Source: Sphingomonas sp. BK345
Lineage (GTDB): Bacteria > Pseudomonadota > Alphaproteobacteria > Sphingomonadales > Sphingomonadaceae
Reading direction: 5' to 3'
Assembly (NCBI RefSeq): GCF_014193845.1
Contig: NZ_JACHZX010000004.1
Location: 124,001 to 188,000 of the forward strand
Length of the DNA: 64,000 bases
Shown here: in pieces, positions 1 through 9,591 of the stretch
How the letters are laid out: each line of letters starts with the position of its first letter
Position numbering within the stretch: the stretch's first letter is position 1
Program-made: the position numbers and the translations under genes
Notes under the pieces: generated by a model
What the model saw: the letters and a program-made list of their open reading frames with translations, nothing else
Told to the model about the DNA's origin: nothing
Database searches by the model: none

Positions 1-887
1 TTGCCGCCGCGCTGCTGCTCGCGTCATGCTCCGCGCCGATGACCGCCCCGATCGCGCCGCACCGACCGCTCACCTGGGCCGACCTGACCGGGCGCTCGCG
101 CCCGTCGCCCGACCGGACGCTCTCCTATGGCGAAGACGCGATGCAGAAGGTGGACGTGTGGCTGCCCAGCGGCGGCGCGCGGCCGTATCGCACCGTGCTG
201 ATGGTCCACGGCGGCTGCTGGCAGACCGGGATCGCCGACCGGCGCCTGATGGACTGGGTCGCCGACGACCTGCGCCGCGCCGGCTATGCGGTGTGGAACA
301 TCGACTATCGCGGCGTCGATCGCGCCGGCGGCGGCTATCCCGGCACGTTCGCCGACGCCGCCGCGGCGGCCGACCTGCTGCGTGCCGAAGGACCGGCGCT
401 CGGGCTCGACCTGCGCCGCATCGTCGCGGTCGGTCATTCCGCCGGCGGCCATCTCGCGCTGTGGCTGGCGGGACGAACCCGCCTTCCCGCGAACAGCCCG
501 CTGCGCCGCGCGGACCCGCTGCCGATCGCGCATGTCATCAGTCTCGGCGGCCTGCCCGACCTGGAGGCGACCGCCGCCAGCCCCGACAATGGCTGCGGCA
601 CCGAGGTGATCGCGCGGTTGGTCGGCAGTGGCCGCGGCGATCCTTTTGCCGACACGTCGGTGCCGCGGCTGCTGCCGCTCGGCGTAGCGCAGGACCTCGT
701 CAATGGCCGCGAGGATCGTATCATCCCCTATCGCCTCGCCACCGACTATGTCGCCCGCGCCGAGGCAGCGGGAGACGACGTCACGCTCCACACCGTACCC
801 GCGACGGGTCATGTCGAACTGGTCGCGCCTGACACCCCCGCCTGGGCCGAGACCAAGCGACTGCTCGCGCGCGCCTTCGCCCGCTAA
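1..887 (+). CDS. Alpha/beta-hydrolase lipoprotein (esterase-like), 5' end outside window
   Basis: The frame is open from base 3 and reads AAALLLASCSAP ahead of the first in-window ATG at 39. LASC is a lipobox, so the true start lies upstream of the window and the product is probably a lipoprotein anchored at Cys (codon at 27-29). The body is a serine hydrolase of the esterase/lipase type. It has an oxyanion-hole segment MVHGGCW, a nucleophile elbow GHSAGG, a late acidic residue in REDRIIPY and a histidine in TGHVEL near the C terminus, giving a complete Ser-Asp-His set. The substrate cannot be told from sequence. A shorter cytoplasmic protein starting at 39 is possible but would waste a good lipobox. 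Confidence 0.8.
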   Translation, partial: AAALLLASCSAPMTAPIAPHRPLTWADLTGRSRPSPDRTLSYGEDAMQKVDVWLPSGGARPYRTVLMVHGGCWQTGIADRRLMDWVADDLRRAGYAVWNIDYRGVDRAGGGYPGTFADAAAAADLLRAEGPALGLDLRRIVAVGHSAGGHLALWLAGRTRLPANSPLRRADPLPIAHVISLGGLPDLEATAASPDNGCGTEVIARLVGSGRGDPFADTSVPRLLPLGVAQDLVNGREDRIIPYRLATDYVARAEAAGDDVTLHTVPATGHVELVAPDTPAWAETKRLLARAFAR

Positions 888-893
888 GGCGAT

Positions 894-922
894 TTGCAGC
901 CACCCCGCCCTTCCCCTATAGG
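894..922 (+). promoter_or_regulatory. Candidate sigma-70-type promoter for purCSQ
   Basis: TTGCAG (894-899) and TATAGG (917-922) are separated by 17 bases in the short gap between the hydrolase stop and purC. Spacing and hexamers fit a housekeeping promoter, but this is pattern matching only. Confidence 0.3.
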
Positions 923-988
923 CCGCATGATTCCCGCCCCGGCCGCGCGACCTGCTCCGCCGGGGCGCTCCTTTTCCGAGGGTGAGCG

Positions 989-1768
989 ATGGCACGGCGG
1001 CGGCAGATCTACGAGGGCAAGGCGAAGATCCTCTACGAGGGTCCCGAGCCCGGCACGCTGATCCAATATTTCAAGGACGACGCCACCGCCTTCAACGCCC
1101 AGAAAAAGGGCACGATCAACGGCAAGGGCGTGCTCAACAACCGCATCAGCGAGCATATCTTCACCTTGCTCGACCATATCGGCGTGCCGACCCACTTCAT
1201 CCGCCGCCTCAACATGCGCGAGCAGCTGATCCGCCAGGTCGAGATCGTCCCGATCGAGGTCGTGGTGCGCAACGTCGCCGCGGGTTCGCTGTCGAAGCGG
1301 CTCGGGATCGAGGAAGGCGTCAAGCTGCCCCGCACGATTCTCGAATATTATTACAAGGACGACGCGCTCGGCGACCCGATGATCTCGGACGAGCATATCG
1401 CGGCGTTCGGCTGGGCCAGCCAGGACGAGATGCACGACATCGCCGACTTGGCGATCCGGGTGAACGACTTCCTCAGCGGCCTGTTCGCCGGGGTCGGCAT
1501 CCGGCTGGTCGACTTCAAGCTCGAGTTCGGCCGCATCTGGGACAATGACTATAGCCGCATCATCCTGGCGGACGAGATCAGCCCCGACGGCTGCCGGCTG
1601 TGGGACATGGAGTCGAACGAGAAGCTCGACAAGGATCGCTTCCGTCGCGACCTGGGCGGCGAGGTCGAGGCGTATCAGGAGGTCGCGCGCCGGCTCGGCC
1701 TATTTCCCGAGGGCGGCGAGACCGCGGTGCTCGACATGGAGAGCCATCGCAAGCGCCGCGGCAAGTGA
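989..1768 (+). CDS. purC: Phosphoribosylaminoimidazole-succinocarboxamide synthase (SAICAR synthetase)
   Basis: The 259-residue protein has the usual length of bacterial PurC, which joins CAIR and aspartate with ATP to make SAICAR in cytoplasmic de novo purine synthesis. The N terminus reads [15 protein letters not shown], the typical ATP-binding start. Family blocks include [14 protein letters not shown], the segment [13 protein letters not shown] and the late block [11 protein letters not shown]. The ATG at 989 follows a GAGGGTGAG stretch. It is first in a purC-purS-purQ run on the same strand, the order seen in many alphaproteobacteria. Confidence 0.97.
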   Translation: MARRRQIYEGKAKILYEGPEPGTLIQYFKDDATAFNAQKKGTINGKGVLNNRISEHIFTLLDHIGVPTHFIRRLNMREQLIRQVEIVPIEVVVRNVAAGSLSKRLGIEEGVKLPRTILEYYYKDDALGDPMISDEHIAAFGWASQDEMHDIADLAIRVNDFLSGLFAGVGIRLVDFKLEFGRIWDNDYSRIILADEISPDGCRLWDMESNEKLDKDRFRRDLGGEVEAYQEVARRLGLFPEGGETAVLDMESHRKRRGK

Positions 1769-1829
1769 TCGTGGCCGCGCCGCGGTGGGAGGTTGCCCCG
1801 CACGGCGCGGCGCGGCATAGCGCGCAGCC

Positions 1830-2060
1830 ATGAAACTGCGCATCTATGTCACGCTCAAGCCCGGCGTGCTCGACCCTCAGGGCAAAGCGATCGAGCACGC
1901 GCTCGCGGGTCTCGGCTTCCAGGGCGTCGCCGGCGCGCGCGTCGGCAAGCTGATCGAGCTCGACGTCGCCGAGGGCACGTCCGACGCCGACGTCGATTCG
2001 ATGTGCCGCCAGCTGCTCGCCAACACGGTTATCGAGAACTACCGGATCGAGCGCGCGTGA
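1830..2060 (+). CDS. purS: Phosphoribosylformylglycinamidine synthase subunit PurS
   Basis: This 76-residue protein is the small structural subunit of the three-part FGAM synthase (PurL-PurQ-PurS). It helps channel ammonia from PurQ to PurL. Diagnostic features are [19 protein letters not shown] near the N terminus and the C-terminal block in which a conserved [11 protein letters not shown] run precedes the end. Its stop codon overlaps the GTG start of purQ (GTGA at 2057-2060), indicating translational coupling. The large subunit purL is not in this window. Confidence 0.95.
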   Translation: MKLRIYVTLKPGVLDPQGKAIEHALAGLGFQGVAGARVGKLIELDVAEGTSDADVDSMCRQLLANTVIENYRIERA

Positions 2061-2725
2061 AGACCGCGGTCATCGTCTTCCCGGGATCGAACTGCGATCG
2101 CGACATCGCGGTCGCGCTCGAGCGGGTGACCGGGCGCGTGCCGGTGATGGTGTGGCATCGCGACACCGAGCTGCCCGAGGGCGTCGGGCTGGTCGCGGTG
2201 CCCGGCGGCTTCTCCTACGGCGATTATCTGCGCTCGGGCGCGATGGCGGCGCGGTCGCCGATCATGCGGGCGGTGGCGAGCGGCGCCCAGCGCGGCCTGC
2301 CCGTGCTGGGCGTGTGCAACGGCTTCCAGGTGCTGACCGAGGCGGGGCTGCTGCCGGGCGCGCTGATGCGCAACGCCGGGCTCAACTTCGTCTGCCGCGA
2401 CGTCGGCCTGACGGTCGACAACGCGCAGAGCGCCTTTACCAGCCGCTATGCCGCGGGCGAGCGGGTCGTCTTCCCAGTGGCGCATCATGACGGCAACTAC
2501 GTCGCCGACGCGGACACGCTCGACCGGCTCGAGGGCGAGGGCCGGGTCGCCTTCCGCTACGCCGAGCCGGTCAACGGCAGCGCGCGCGACATCGCGGGCG
2601 TGCTGAGCGCGCAGGGCAACGTGCTCGGCCTGATGCCGCACCCGGAGCGTCGGGTCGAGCCGGCGCATGGCGGTGATGACGGTCGGCGGTTGTTCGAGGG
2701 GCTGCTGGAGGCCGTGGGCGTCTGA
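2057..2725 (+). CDS. purQ: Phosphoribosylformylglycinamidine synthase subunit PurQ (glutaminase)
   Basis: PurQ is a class I glutamine amidotransferase that releases ammonia for FGAM synthase. I take the GTG at 2057, overlapping the purS stop, because it begins exactly at [15 protein letters not shown], the conserved PurQ N terminus. The result is 222 residues, the normal size. The frame is open further upstream, but that part is not PurQ-like. The nucleophile Cys lies in [10 protein letters not shown] and the His/Glu pair of the triad in MPHPERR near the C terminus. Confidence 0.96.
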   Translation: MKTAVIVFPGSNCDRDIAVALERVTGRVPVMVWHRDTELPEGVGLVAVPGGFSYGDYLRSGAMAARSPIMRAVASGAQRGLPVLGVCNGFQVLTEAGLLPGALMRNAGLNFVCRDVGLTVDNAQSAFTSRYAAGERVVFPVAHHDGNYVADADTLDRLEGEGRVAFRYAEPVNGSARDIAGVLSAQGNVLGLMPHPERRVEPAHGGDDGRRLFEGLLEAVGV

Positions 2726-2754
2726 GCGGCCTCGCTCGGTGAAGCGTCCCCGGC

Positions 2755-3537
2755 TCACAGCCGCGCGCGGAACGGCGTGAAGTTCGTGTCGCGATCATAC
2801 ACGTCGACGCCCTCGACCCGCTTGAGCCAGCCGACCACTAGATAGGTCAGCGGCGTCAGGACCGCCTCCCAGCCGGTCTTGAGCGCCCATTGCGTGAACA
2901 GCACGACCACCACCAGGTGCGGCGTCCAGCCCGGCGCGCCGAGGAAAGCGAGCGGGTAGAAGATCAGGCTGTCCACCCCCTGCCCCGCGATGGTCGAGCC
3001 GATCGTGCGCATCCAGAGGTGGCGCCCCTCGGTCATCACCTTCATCCGCGCGAGCACGTAGGAATTGACGAACTCGCCCGCCCAGAAGGCGCACATGCTC
3101 GCGAAGACGATCCGTGGCACCTGGCCGAACACCGCCTCATAGGCGGCCTGGTTGCCCCAGTCGGGCGCGGGCGGCAGCGCCACCACCACCCAGGCCATCG
3201 CCGCCATGAAGACGGTGGCCGCGAAGCCGACCCAGATCACGCGTCGCGCGTGCCCATAGCCGTACACCTCGGTGAGCACGTCGCCGATGATATAGCTGAC
3301 CGGGAAGAACAGGATCCCCGCGCCGAACGGCCAGTCGCCGATCCCGGGCAGCGCCACCCGCGCGACCTTGCCCGCGCCGAGCACGTTCGACAGCAGCAGG
3401 ATCGCGACGAACGCCGCCATCACCAGGTCATAGTAGCGGAAATGCGCCGCGACGACGCGCGCGGCGTCGGTCGGCGGCGGGGTATGCGGGGGCTCGGCCA
3501 TGCGCGCGATCATGCCGGCCATTCCTTCCGGCTTCAA
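2755..3537 (-). CDS. yhhQ: Queuosine-precursor transporter, YhhQ/VUT family
   Basis: This 260-residue inner-membrane protein has about six hydrophobic helices. Family landmarks are FFPVSYIIGDVLTEVYGYGHARRVIW and, later, a Phe-Val-Asn-Ser-Tyr segment followed by RTIGSTIAGQGVDSLIFYP (split here for length). In E. coli YhhQ imports preQ0/preQ1. The presence of queH at about 35.4 kb fits queuosine use in this organism. The gene is convergent with purQ and divergent from tRNA-Arg, whose 5' end lies 22 bases away. The ATG at 3537 is followed by a non-hydrophobic leader of about 30 residues, so an internal start is possible. Confidence 0.88.
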   Translation of the reverse strand: MKPEGMAGMIARMAEPPHTPPPTDAARVVAAHFRYYDLVMAAFVAILLLSNVLGAGKVARVALPGIGDWPFGAGILFFPVSYIIGDVLTEVYGYGHARRVIWVGFAATVFMAAMAWVVVALPPAPDWGNQAAYEAVFGQVPRIVFASMCAFWAGEFVNSYVLARMKVMTEGRHLWMRTIGSTIAGQGVDSLIFYPLAFLGAPGWTPHLVVVVLFTQWALKTGWEAVLTPLTYLVVGWLKRVEGVDVYDRDTNFTPFRARL

Positions 3538-3559
3538 TCCGCGCTAGGCGCATCGGCGG

Positions 3560-3636
3560 GCGCCCGTAGCTCAGCTGGATAGAGCAAGGAGCTTCTACCT
3601 CCTTGGTCGGGGGTTCAAGTCCCTCCGGGCGCGCCA
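3560..3636 (+). tRNA. tRNA-Arg (anticodon UCU)
   Basis: The 77-nt cloverleaf has acceptor arm GCGCCCG (3560-3566) pairing with CGGGCGC (3626-3632), discriminator G and encoded CCA. The anticodon stem AGGAG/CUCCU holds loop CUUCUAC, giving anticodon UCU. The T arm carries GGTTCAAGTCC. It would read AGA, a rare codon in such a GC-rich genome. Confidence 0.96.
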
Positions 3637-3964
3637 CCTCTCGGTTTCTTGATCAACCTTAGTGAGTTGTCGTCGTTACCCGCAGATTCACTAATCTGGA
3701 CACTTGCCAGGTTCAGCCCGGATCAAGACTTACCTGAGTTCCTACGCATTTCCTGAAAAACCGCCGAGAACCCGGTCGACGCGGTCACTTTGGGTCAGCT
3801 CGGACCATCTATCCTTATTCTGGCACATCGCCTTCTTCTTGCTCGTCGCGCCTGCGTTCTATGCAGCAGAACATTTACCTAAGTTTAGTTGATTCGGTAT
3901 ACCGGCAGCTTGGAGAAGGTGGTCCGCCACGCGGTCCGACCCGGGAAGGTGGGAAGGAAGCCCT
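3637..3964. other. AT-richer intergenic segment after tRNA-Arg; no gene recognised
   Basis: This stretch is visibly lower in GC than its surroundings. One open frame (3704-3892, plus strand, 62 codons) encodes a hydrophobic patch but has no ribosome-binding site and no family I know. A perfect 10-bp palindrome, CGGTATACCG, lies at 3895-3904, about 60 bases before the next gene. The segment may hold the promoter of the following chemoreceptor gene or a remnant of DNA inserted next to the tRNA. Nothing more can be supported. Confidence 0.4.
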
Positions 3965-5395
3965 ATGATTCATTGGTTCAAGGCGCAGGCGCCGATCCGG
4001 ACGAAATTCACCGCGCTGCTGCTCGCCTTCGGCGCGCTGGCCGCCGTCCCCGTGGCAACCACGGCGTGGGCGACGGCGGACGCGCGCCTGCTCGGTGTCG
4101 CGGGCGGCGCCTGGGCCGCGATCGTGTTCGTGACGCTGGTCGCGCGCAAACTGATCTGTGATCCGTACGTCGACACGGTCGTGCGCATGGAGGGACTCGC
4201 CAAGGGCGACTTCACGACGCCGATCCGCTACACCGATCACGGCGACTGTGTCGGCCGCATGACCAAGGCGATGGACGTGTTCCGCCGCAATGGCGTCGCG
4301 CTGGAGGAATCCTCGGCGGCGCAACGGGTCGTCGTCACTTCGCTCGGCACGGGGCTCGAGCGGCTCGCCGCGAACGATCTGACCTATCGTATCGAGACCG
4401 CCTTCTACGCCGACTACGATCGTCTGCGCCTCGACTACAATCGCGCGATGGAGGCGATGTCGGACGTTCTCGGCGCGGTGACCGCGGCCAGCCAGGGCAT
4501 CGACAATGGCGCGGCGGACATTCGCAGCGCGTCGGACGAGCTCTCGCAGCGGACCGAGCAGCAGGCCGCCAGCCTGGAAGAGACCGCCGCGGCGATGGAG
4601 CAGATCACCTCCACCGTGCGCGAGACCGCCGATGGCGCCGATCGCGCGCACCGTGCCGTCACCGGCGCCCGCGAGGAGGCCGAGCATTCCGGCGGCGTCG
4701 TCCGTCGCGCGGTCGAGGCGATGGGGGGGATCGAGCGCGCCTCCAACGAAATCAGCGAGATCATCAGCGTCATCGACGGCATCGCCTTCCAGACCAATCT
4801 GCTGGCGCTCAACGCCGGCGTCGAGGCGGCGCGCGCGGGCGACGCGGGCAAGGGCTTCGCGGTGGTGGCAAGCGAGGTGCGCGCGCTGGCACAGCGCTCG
4901 GCCGACGCCGCCCGCGACGTCAAGGCCAAGATCACCGCCTCGACCGAGCAGGTCGACGCGGGAGTCGGCCTCGTCAGCGAGACCGGCAGCGCGCTGGAGC
5001 GGATCATCGCCCGGATCGCCGAGATCAGCACGCTGGTGGCGACGATCGCCAATTCGGCCAAGCACCAGGCCACCGGGCTGCAGCAGATCAACACGGCGGT
5101 CAGCGAGATGGATGGGGTGACACAGCAGAATGCCGCCATGGTCGAGGAGGCTACTGCGGCGGCGCGTAGCCTGGCCGACGAAGCCACCCAGCTGGCGGCG
5201 CAGGTGGCACGCTTTCGCCTGACCAAGAGCCGACCCGCGACCGCGATCGTTCCCGCGGCCTCACCGGTCCACGAGCTGCAGTCGCGCGCGGCCAGCGCCG
5301 GCCGCGAGATCGCGCGCGGCGCGCGCCAGCGCAGCGTGACCGGCACCAACGGTACCGCGCTCGCGGTGGCGCAGGACGATTGGTCGGAATTCTGA
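3965..5395 (+). CDS. Methyl-accepting chemotaxis protein with minimal periplasmic part and CheR-type C-terminal pentapeptide
   Basis: This 476-residue chemoreceptor has two close hydrophobic segments (about residues 18-38 and 43-60) with almost no periplasmic loop. A HAMP region follows (EGLAKGDFTTPI), then a DUF-like helical stretch and the signalling domain. The hairpin tip reads [20 protein letters not shown] with [18 protein letters not shown]. The last residues, DDWSEF, match the xWxxF tether that docks CheR/CheB in other receptors. Its sensing mode is probably membrane or cytoplasmic rather than periplasmic. An AAGGAAG ribosome site precedes the ATG. It lies 83 bases upstream of a second receptor gene on the same strand. 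Confidence 0.93.
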   Translation: MIHWFKAQAPIRTKFTALLLAFGALAAVPVATTAWATADARLLGVAGGAWAAIVFVTLVARKLICDPYVDTVVRMEGLAKGDFTTPIRYTDHGDCVGRMTKAMDVFRRNGVALEESSAAQRVVVTSLGTGLERLAANDLTYRIETAFYADYDRLRLDYNRAMEAMSDVLGAVTAASQGIDNGAADIRSASDELSQRTEQQAASLEETAAAMEQITSTVRETADGADRAHRAVTGAREEAEHSGGVVRRAVEAMGGIERASNEISEIISVIDGIAFQTNLLALNAGVEAARAGDAGKGFAVVASEVRALAQRSADAARDVKAKITASTEQVDAGVGLVSETGSALERIIARIAEISTLVATIANSAKHQATGLQQINTAVSEMDGVTQQNAAMVEEATAAARSLADEATQLAAQVARFRLTKSRPATAIVPAASPVHELQSRAASAGREIARGARQRSVTGTNGTALAVAQDDWSEF

Positions 5396-5478
5396 TCCGA
5401 CGTCAGTCGAACACTGTACTCAAACGATCGTTAACCTGAAATCGATAGGAATGGACAGCAGACTTCCACGGGGGCCCG

Positions 5479-6927
5479 ATGTCCGTTCCTATCTTCTCCG
5501 ACAAGCTCGCGCGTTTCGGCTTCACGCGCGCCCACTATCGCCTCTTCCCCGCGATCCGGCGCGCGATCGACGCGCACGCCCCCGCCGCCTTGGATCAGCT
5601 GTACGACAGGATCCGCGCCGAGCCGGCCGCCGCCGCGATGTTCGGCTCGCAGGCCATGATGGACCACGCCCGCGCCAAGCAGCTGGAGCATTGGCAGGCG
5701 CTGTTCGGCGGCGAGCCCGATACGCATTATGAGGCGCGCGCCACGCAGATCGGCCATGTCCACGCGCGGATCGGCCTCTCGCCGACCTGGTACATCAGCA
5801 GCTACGCCCGCGTGCTCGATCACCTGCTGCCACGGTTGCTGCGCTGGTCACCGCTGCGCCCGTTGGCACGGCGCCGCGCCGCCGCGGCGCTGCTGGTGCG
5901 CACCGCCTTGCTCGACATGGACGTCGCACTCGCCGCCTATTTCCAGGCCGAGCAGGCCGCGCGCAAGGACGTGACCGACAAGCTCGGCCGCGCGCTCGAC
6001 TCGCTGGCGCGCGGCGATTTCGCCACCCCGCTGGCCGCGCTCCCCGGCGACTATCAGGCACTCGCGAGCGACTTCGAGGCGATGCGGCGGCGCGTCTGCG
6101 CCACGCTGGTGGAGGTGACCGGCGCGGCGGGTCGCATCGCCATCGGTTCGGGTGAGATCAATCTCGCGTCGGACGACCTGTCGCGCCGCACCGAGCAGCA
6201 GGCGGCCAGCCTTGAGGAGACCGCCGCGGCGATGGAGCAGATCACTGCCACCGTGCGCGAGACCGCGAGCGGCGCGACCCGCGCCAACACGGTGGTACGC
6301 GACACGCGCGCCGAGGCCGAGCAGTCGGGCGACGTGGTGCGCCGCGCGGTCGAGGCGATGGGCGGGATCGAGCGCGCCTCGCACGAGATCAGCGACATCA
6401 TCAGCGTGATCGACGGAATCGCCTTCCAGACCAACCTGCTCGCCCTCAACGCGGGCGTCGAGGCGGCGCGCGCGGGCGACGCGGGCAAGGGCTTCGCCGT
6501 GGTCGCTTCCGAGGTCCGCGCGCTCGCACAGCGCTCGGCGGACGCGGCGCGCGACGTCAAGACCAAGATCACCGCCTCCACCGATCAGGTCGACGCCGGT
6601 GTCGGGCTCGTCAGCGAGACCGGTCAGGCGCTCGAGCGAATCATCGCGCGGATCGCCGAGATCAGCGCGTTGGTCGGCGCGATCGCGACCTCGGCCGACC
6701 ATCAGGCGACCGGGTTGCAACAGGTCAACACGGCCGTCGCCGAGATGGACGGTGTGACCCAGCAGAACGCCGCGATGGTCGAGCAGGCGACCGCCGCCGC
6801 GCGCGGGCTGGCGGAGGAGGCCGAAGCACTGACCCGTCGCGTCTCCACCTTCCGGCTGGACGAGGGCGCCCCTGCCGCCGTCGAACGGCAGCCGCAGCCC
6901 GCGACGACCCAGCGCCGCGCGGCCTGA
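5479..6927 (+). CDS. Globin-coupled methyl-accepting chemotaxis protein (HemAT-like oxygen sensor)
   Basis: This 482-residue soluble receptor has no transmembrane helices. Residues about 10-165 form a protoglobin sensor domain: IGHVHARIGL places the likely proximal haem ligand at His95, followed by the family pattern PTWYISSYARVLDHLL. A HAMP-like linker (LARGDFATPLAALPGDYQAL) leads to the MCP signalling domain with [20 protein letters not shown]. By family analogy it binds haem and O2 and drives aerotaxis through CheA/CheW. Unlike the receptors on either side, it ends in TTQRRAA and lacks the C-terminal xWxxF tether. Confidence 0.93.
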   Translation: MSVPIFSDKLARFGFTRAHYRLFPAIRRAIDAHAPAALDQLYDRIRAEPAAAAMFGSQAMMDHARAKQLEHWQALFGGEPDTHYEARATQIGHVHARIGLSPTWYISSYARVLDHLLPRLLRWSPLRPLARRRAAAALLVRTALLDMDVALAAYFQAEQAARKDVTDKLGRALDSLARGDFATPLAALPGDYQALASDFEAMRRRVCATLVEVTGAAGRIAIGSGEINLASDDLSRRTEQQAASLEETAAAMEQITATVRETASGATRANTVVRDTRAEAEQSGDVVRRAVEAMGGIERASHEISDIISVIDGIAFQTNLLALNAGVEAARAGDAGKGFAVVASEVRALAQRSADAARDVKTKITASTDQVDAGVGLVSETGQALERIIARIAEISALVGAIATSADHQATGLQQVNTAVAEMDGVTQQNAAMVEQATAAARGLAEEAEALTRRVSTFRLDEGAPAAVERQPQPATTQRRAA

Positions 6928-7633
6928 CCGCGGGTCGGCGTCGCGCCGGCAGGCGCGGTCGCGGTGCCGCTCGGCCACCCCGGCGTGTCGGTCACGGGAC
7001 GATGATCGCGTTGAGGTGACGTGCGAGCGTCGGGTGGCGCAGCGGCGGTCGATAGCGATGGTCGAAGCCGACTCTCACCATCCACCTGGTTCGACCACCG
7101 GCGGTGCGCTTCGCCACGGCGATCCATCACCTCGCCGGCACGGTTGGCCGGCAGCATCGCGCATGCGAGCGCGAGCCGCAGGGTGACGCCGCCAACGCCG
7201 ACGCGATCGTGGTCGCCGCGAGTGCGCCAATCGTCACGTTTCACAGATGTTGGCGCCGCTGACCGACAAGACGTCGGCACGCGGAAATCACCGCACCGTC
7301 CGCCCCGCGTTCGATCCTGACGGAGTGACAATCCGGCGAGCGCGACCAGTGACGATCTGCCTCAGCCCGCTCGTCACCATCATCGAGCGAGCGGCGTCCC
7401 GTCTCCGAGCATTCGTGCGTGCGCCCGACCAGGGACGGTCCCGCGCTTCGAAAGAACCATTCAGCGAAGGGTTATCGGCAGCTTGGCTTGCCGGACGGGG
7501 ACGCACTGACGCGCGAGCCGCGTGCGGCTCCTCACATGCCGCGGCGCACAGCTTCGCGTCGCGCTCGCGTGCGGCGGACACCGCGGCGCACCAACCGAGA
7601 CGGCGCTCGCGCGTCGGGCTGAGGCGATCGCGC
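6928..7633. other. Gene-poor gap between convergent chemoreceptor genes
   Basis: About 700 bases separate two convergent receptor genes. Several short open frames exist on both strands, as expected at this GC content, but none has a ribosome site, a recognisable motif or a coherent protein composition. It may hold decayed coding sequence. I see no hairpin with a T-run that would make a convincing terminator. Confidence 0.5.
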
Positions 7634-9487
7634 TCAGAAGGACGACCAATCGTCCTCCTTGGACACCGGCCCACCCTTGGCCACCAGGCGGATCGGACCG
7701 CGTGCCGGCCGCGCCACCGCGACCGGACGCGACCCGCGCACCGGTGCGGTCGCCGTCCGCGCGACTCGCGTCGCCTCCGGCGCGGTCGCCTGCTCGATCG
7801 TGAAGATCGCGACCGCGCCTGCCAACTGCTCGGCCTCGTGCGCGAGCATCTGCGACGCCGCGGTCGATTCCTCTACCATGGCGGCATTCTGCTGGGTCAC
7901 CGAGTCCATCTCGCCGATCGCGATATTGACGTGGCCGAGGCTCTGCGCCTGGTCGTCGGCCGAGCGCGCGATCGTTCCCATGATCGTGCTGACGCTGACC
8001 ACACGCTCAATGATCCGATCGAGCGCCTTGCCGGTGGCGTCGACCAGTTCGACACCCGACTGGACGTGCTCGATTGCCGAGAGGATGCGCGACTTCACGT
8101 CCGAGGCGGCGTCGGCGGATCGCTGTGCCAGCGCGCGAACCTCGGACGCGACGACCGCGAAACCCCGGCCCGCGTCGCCCGCGCGCGCCGCCTCGACTCC
8201 CGCGTTGAGCGCCAGCAGATTGGTCTGGAAGGCGATGCCGTCGATCACGCTGATGATGTCGGCGATCTCGCGGCTGGCCTGATCGATCCCGTTCATCGCC
8301 TGCACCGACTGGCGCACCACCGCCCCACCCTGCTCCGCCTCGCTGCGCGCCTCGGCCATCGCGCTGTTCGCGTTGGCGGCGTTGGTCGCACCCGTGCGCA
8401 CGGTCGCGGTGATCTCGTCCATCGCCGCGGCAGTCTCGCGCAGGCTGGCGGCCTGCTGCTCGCTCCGCCCGGAGAGCGCACGCGCCGCCTGGCTGATCTC
8501 GTCGGCGTTGCGCTTGATCGTGTGGACGCTGCCGCGCACGTTCTTGGTAAGGTCGGACAGCTTGCCGACCGCGTCGTTGAAGTCGTGCGCGATCTGCTCG
8601 AACGAGCGCGGCACGTCCGTGAGCCGCGCGGTCAGGTCGGCGTCGGCGAGCCGGCGCAGACCGTCCCCGATCGCGGTCATCGCCTGCTCCCGCTCGGTGT
8701 CAGCGGTCAGCTTGGCACGCGCCGCGTCGCGGAAGACGATCACGGCACGCGCCATGTCACCCAGCTCATCGCGCCGATCGGCCGGCACGCTGATGTCGAG
8801 TTTGCCGTTCGCCAGATCGGCCATCCGTCTGGTCAGCGAACTGATCGGGCGCGCGATGCTGCGGCTGAGCATCACTGCCAGCACCACCGCCACCGCGATC
8901 AACACCAGTCCGCCGATCACCAGCGCGACCGTCGCGCGGGCGAGCGCGTTCGCCTGCCGCGCGGCGTTGCGCTGCATCGCCTCGGTTTCGCGATCTCGCA
9001 CGTCGCGCAGCGGCAGGATCGCGGCGCTGGTGAGTACCGCCTTGCCGGCGTCGCGCACCACCTGTTCGGCCGCCTCGCGCTGCCCGGCCTTGACCATCGC
9101 GACCAGCCGGTCGCTCCAGTCACGCCGCCATTTCATCGCCTCGCCGCGCCCGGTCTCGAACAGGCGGTGCTCGGTCGGATCGGTCAGGAGCGTGTCGAGC
9201 TCCGCCGCGGCGCGGTCATATTCCGTGCGCGCCTCGTCGTAGGATTTCAGATAGCTCTTGTCGCCGGTGACGAGATAGCCGCGCAGCTGGCTGTTCTCGC
9301 GCAACAGCGAGGTCTCGAGCGTCAGCGCCTTGGCGTAGATCGTCTGCGCGCGATTATTGTCCTCGGTCGCGTCGCGGATCATCCAGACGTTGGCGAAGAA
9401 CACCGCGAGCATCACCGCCGCGGTGCCGATGATGACGAAGAACGACATCGCCAGCTTGCGGGGGATGCTCATTCCCCTGATCATCAT
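7634..9487 (-). CDS. Methyl-accepting chemotaxis protein with CHASE3-like sensor domain and C-terminal pentapeptide
   Basis: The 617-residue receptor has TM1 (about 13-33) and a helical periplasmic domain containing [16 protein letters not shown], the signature of CHASE3 domains. TM2 follows (about 185-207), then HAMP ([20 protein letters not shown]) and the MCP signalling domain with [20 protein letters not shown]. The C terminus, EDDWSSF, again fits the xWxxF CheR/CheB tether. I chose the ATG at 9487 because AAGGGAT sits just upstream and TM1 then lies at a normal distance. The open frame extends 33 codons further without hydrophobic character. It is convergent with the globin-coupled receptor. 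Confidence 0.92.
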   Translation of the reverse strand: MMIRGMSIPRKLAMSFFVIIGTAAVMLAVFFANVWMIRDATEDNNRAQTIYAKALTLETSLLRENSQLRGYLVTGDKSYLKSYDEARTEYDRAAAELDTLLTDPTEHRLFETGRGEAMKWRRDWSDRLVAMVKAGQREAAEQVVRDAGKAVLTSAAILPLRDVRDRETEAMQRNAARQANALARATVALVIGGLVLIAVAVVLAVMLSRSIARPISSLTRRMADLANGKLDISVPADRRDELGDMARAVIVFRDAARAKLTADTEREQAMTAIGDGLRRLADADLTARLTDVPRSFEQIAHDFNDAVGKLSDLTKNVRGSVHTIKRNADEISQAARALSGRSEQQAASLRETAAAMDEITATVRTGATNAANANSAMAEARSEAEQGGAVVRQSVQAMNGIDQASREIADIISVIDGIAFQTNLLALNAGVEAARAGDAGRGFAVVASEVRALAQRSADAASDVKSRILSAIEHVQSGVELVDATGKALDRIIERVVSVSTIMGTIARSADDQAQSLGHVNIAIGEMDSVTQQNAAMVEESTAASQMLAHEAEQLAGAVAIFTIEQATAPEATRVARTATAPVRGSRPVAVARPARGPIRLVAKGGPVSKEDDWSSF

Positions 9488-9556
9488 AGGATCCCTTCGT
9501 CCGCTCGGCCGTGCTGCCTCACTCGGTCGTCCCCTTTTATGATGCGAGGCGGGGGC

Positions 9557-9580
9557 CATCCCGCGCGTGACGGCGGGATG
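9557..9580 (-). terminator. Hairpin after the TonB-receptor gene; weak terminator candidate
   Basis: CATCCCGC (9557-9564) and GCGGGATG (9573-9580) are perfect inverted arms with an 8-base loop, starting 12 bases beyond the stop of the minus-strand TonB receptor. No T-run follows, so Rho-independent termination is uncertain. Confidence 0.35.
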
Positions 9581-9591
9581 ACCCAAATTGG

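Noticed and set aside
3428..3637. Minus-strand frame beginning MARPEGLEPPTKEV
   Set aside because: It runs through tRNA-Arg. This start sequence is a well-known artefact of translating tRNA 3' ends, not a protein.
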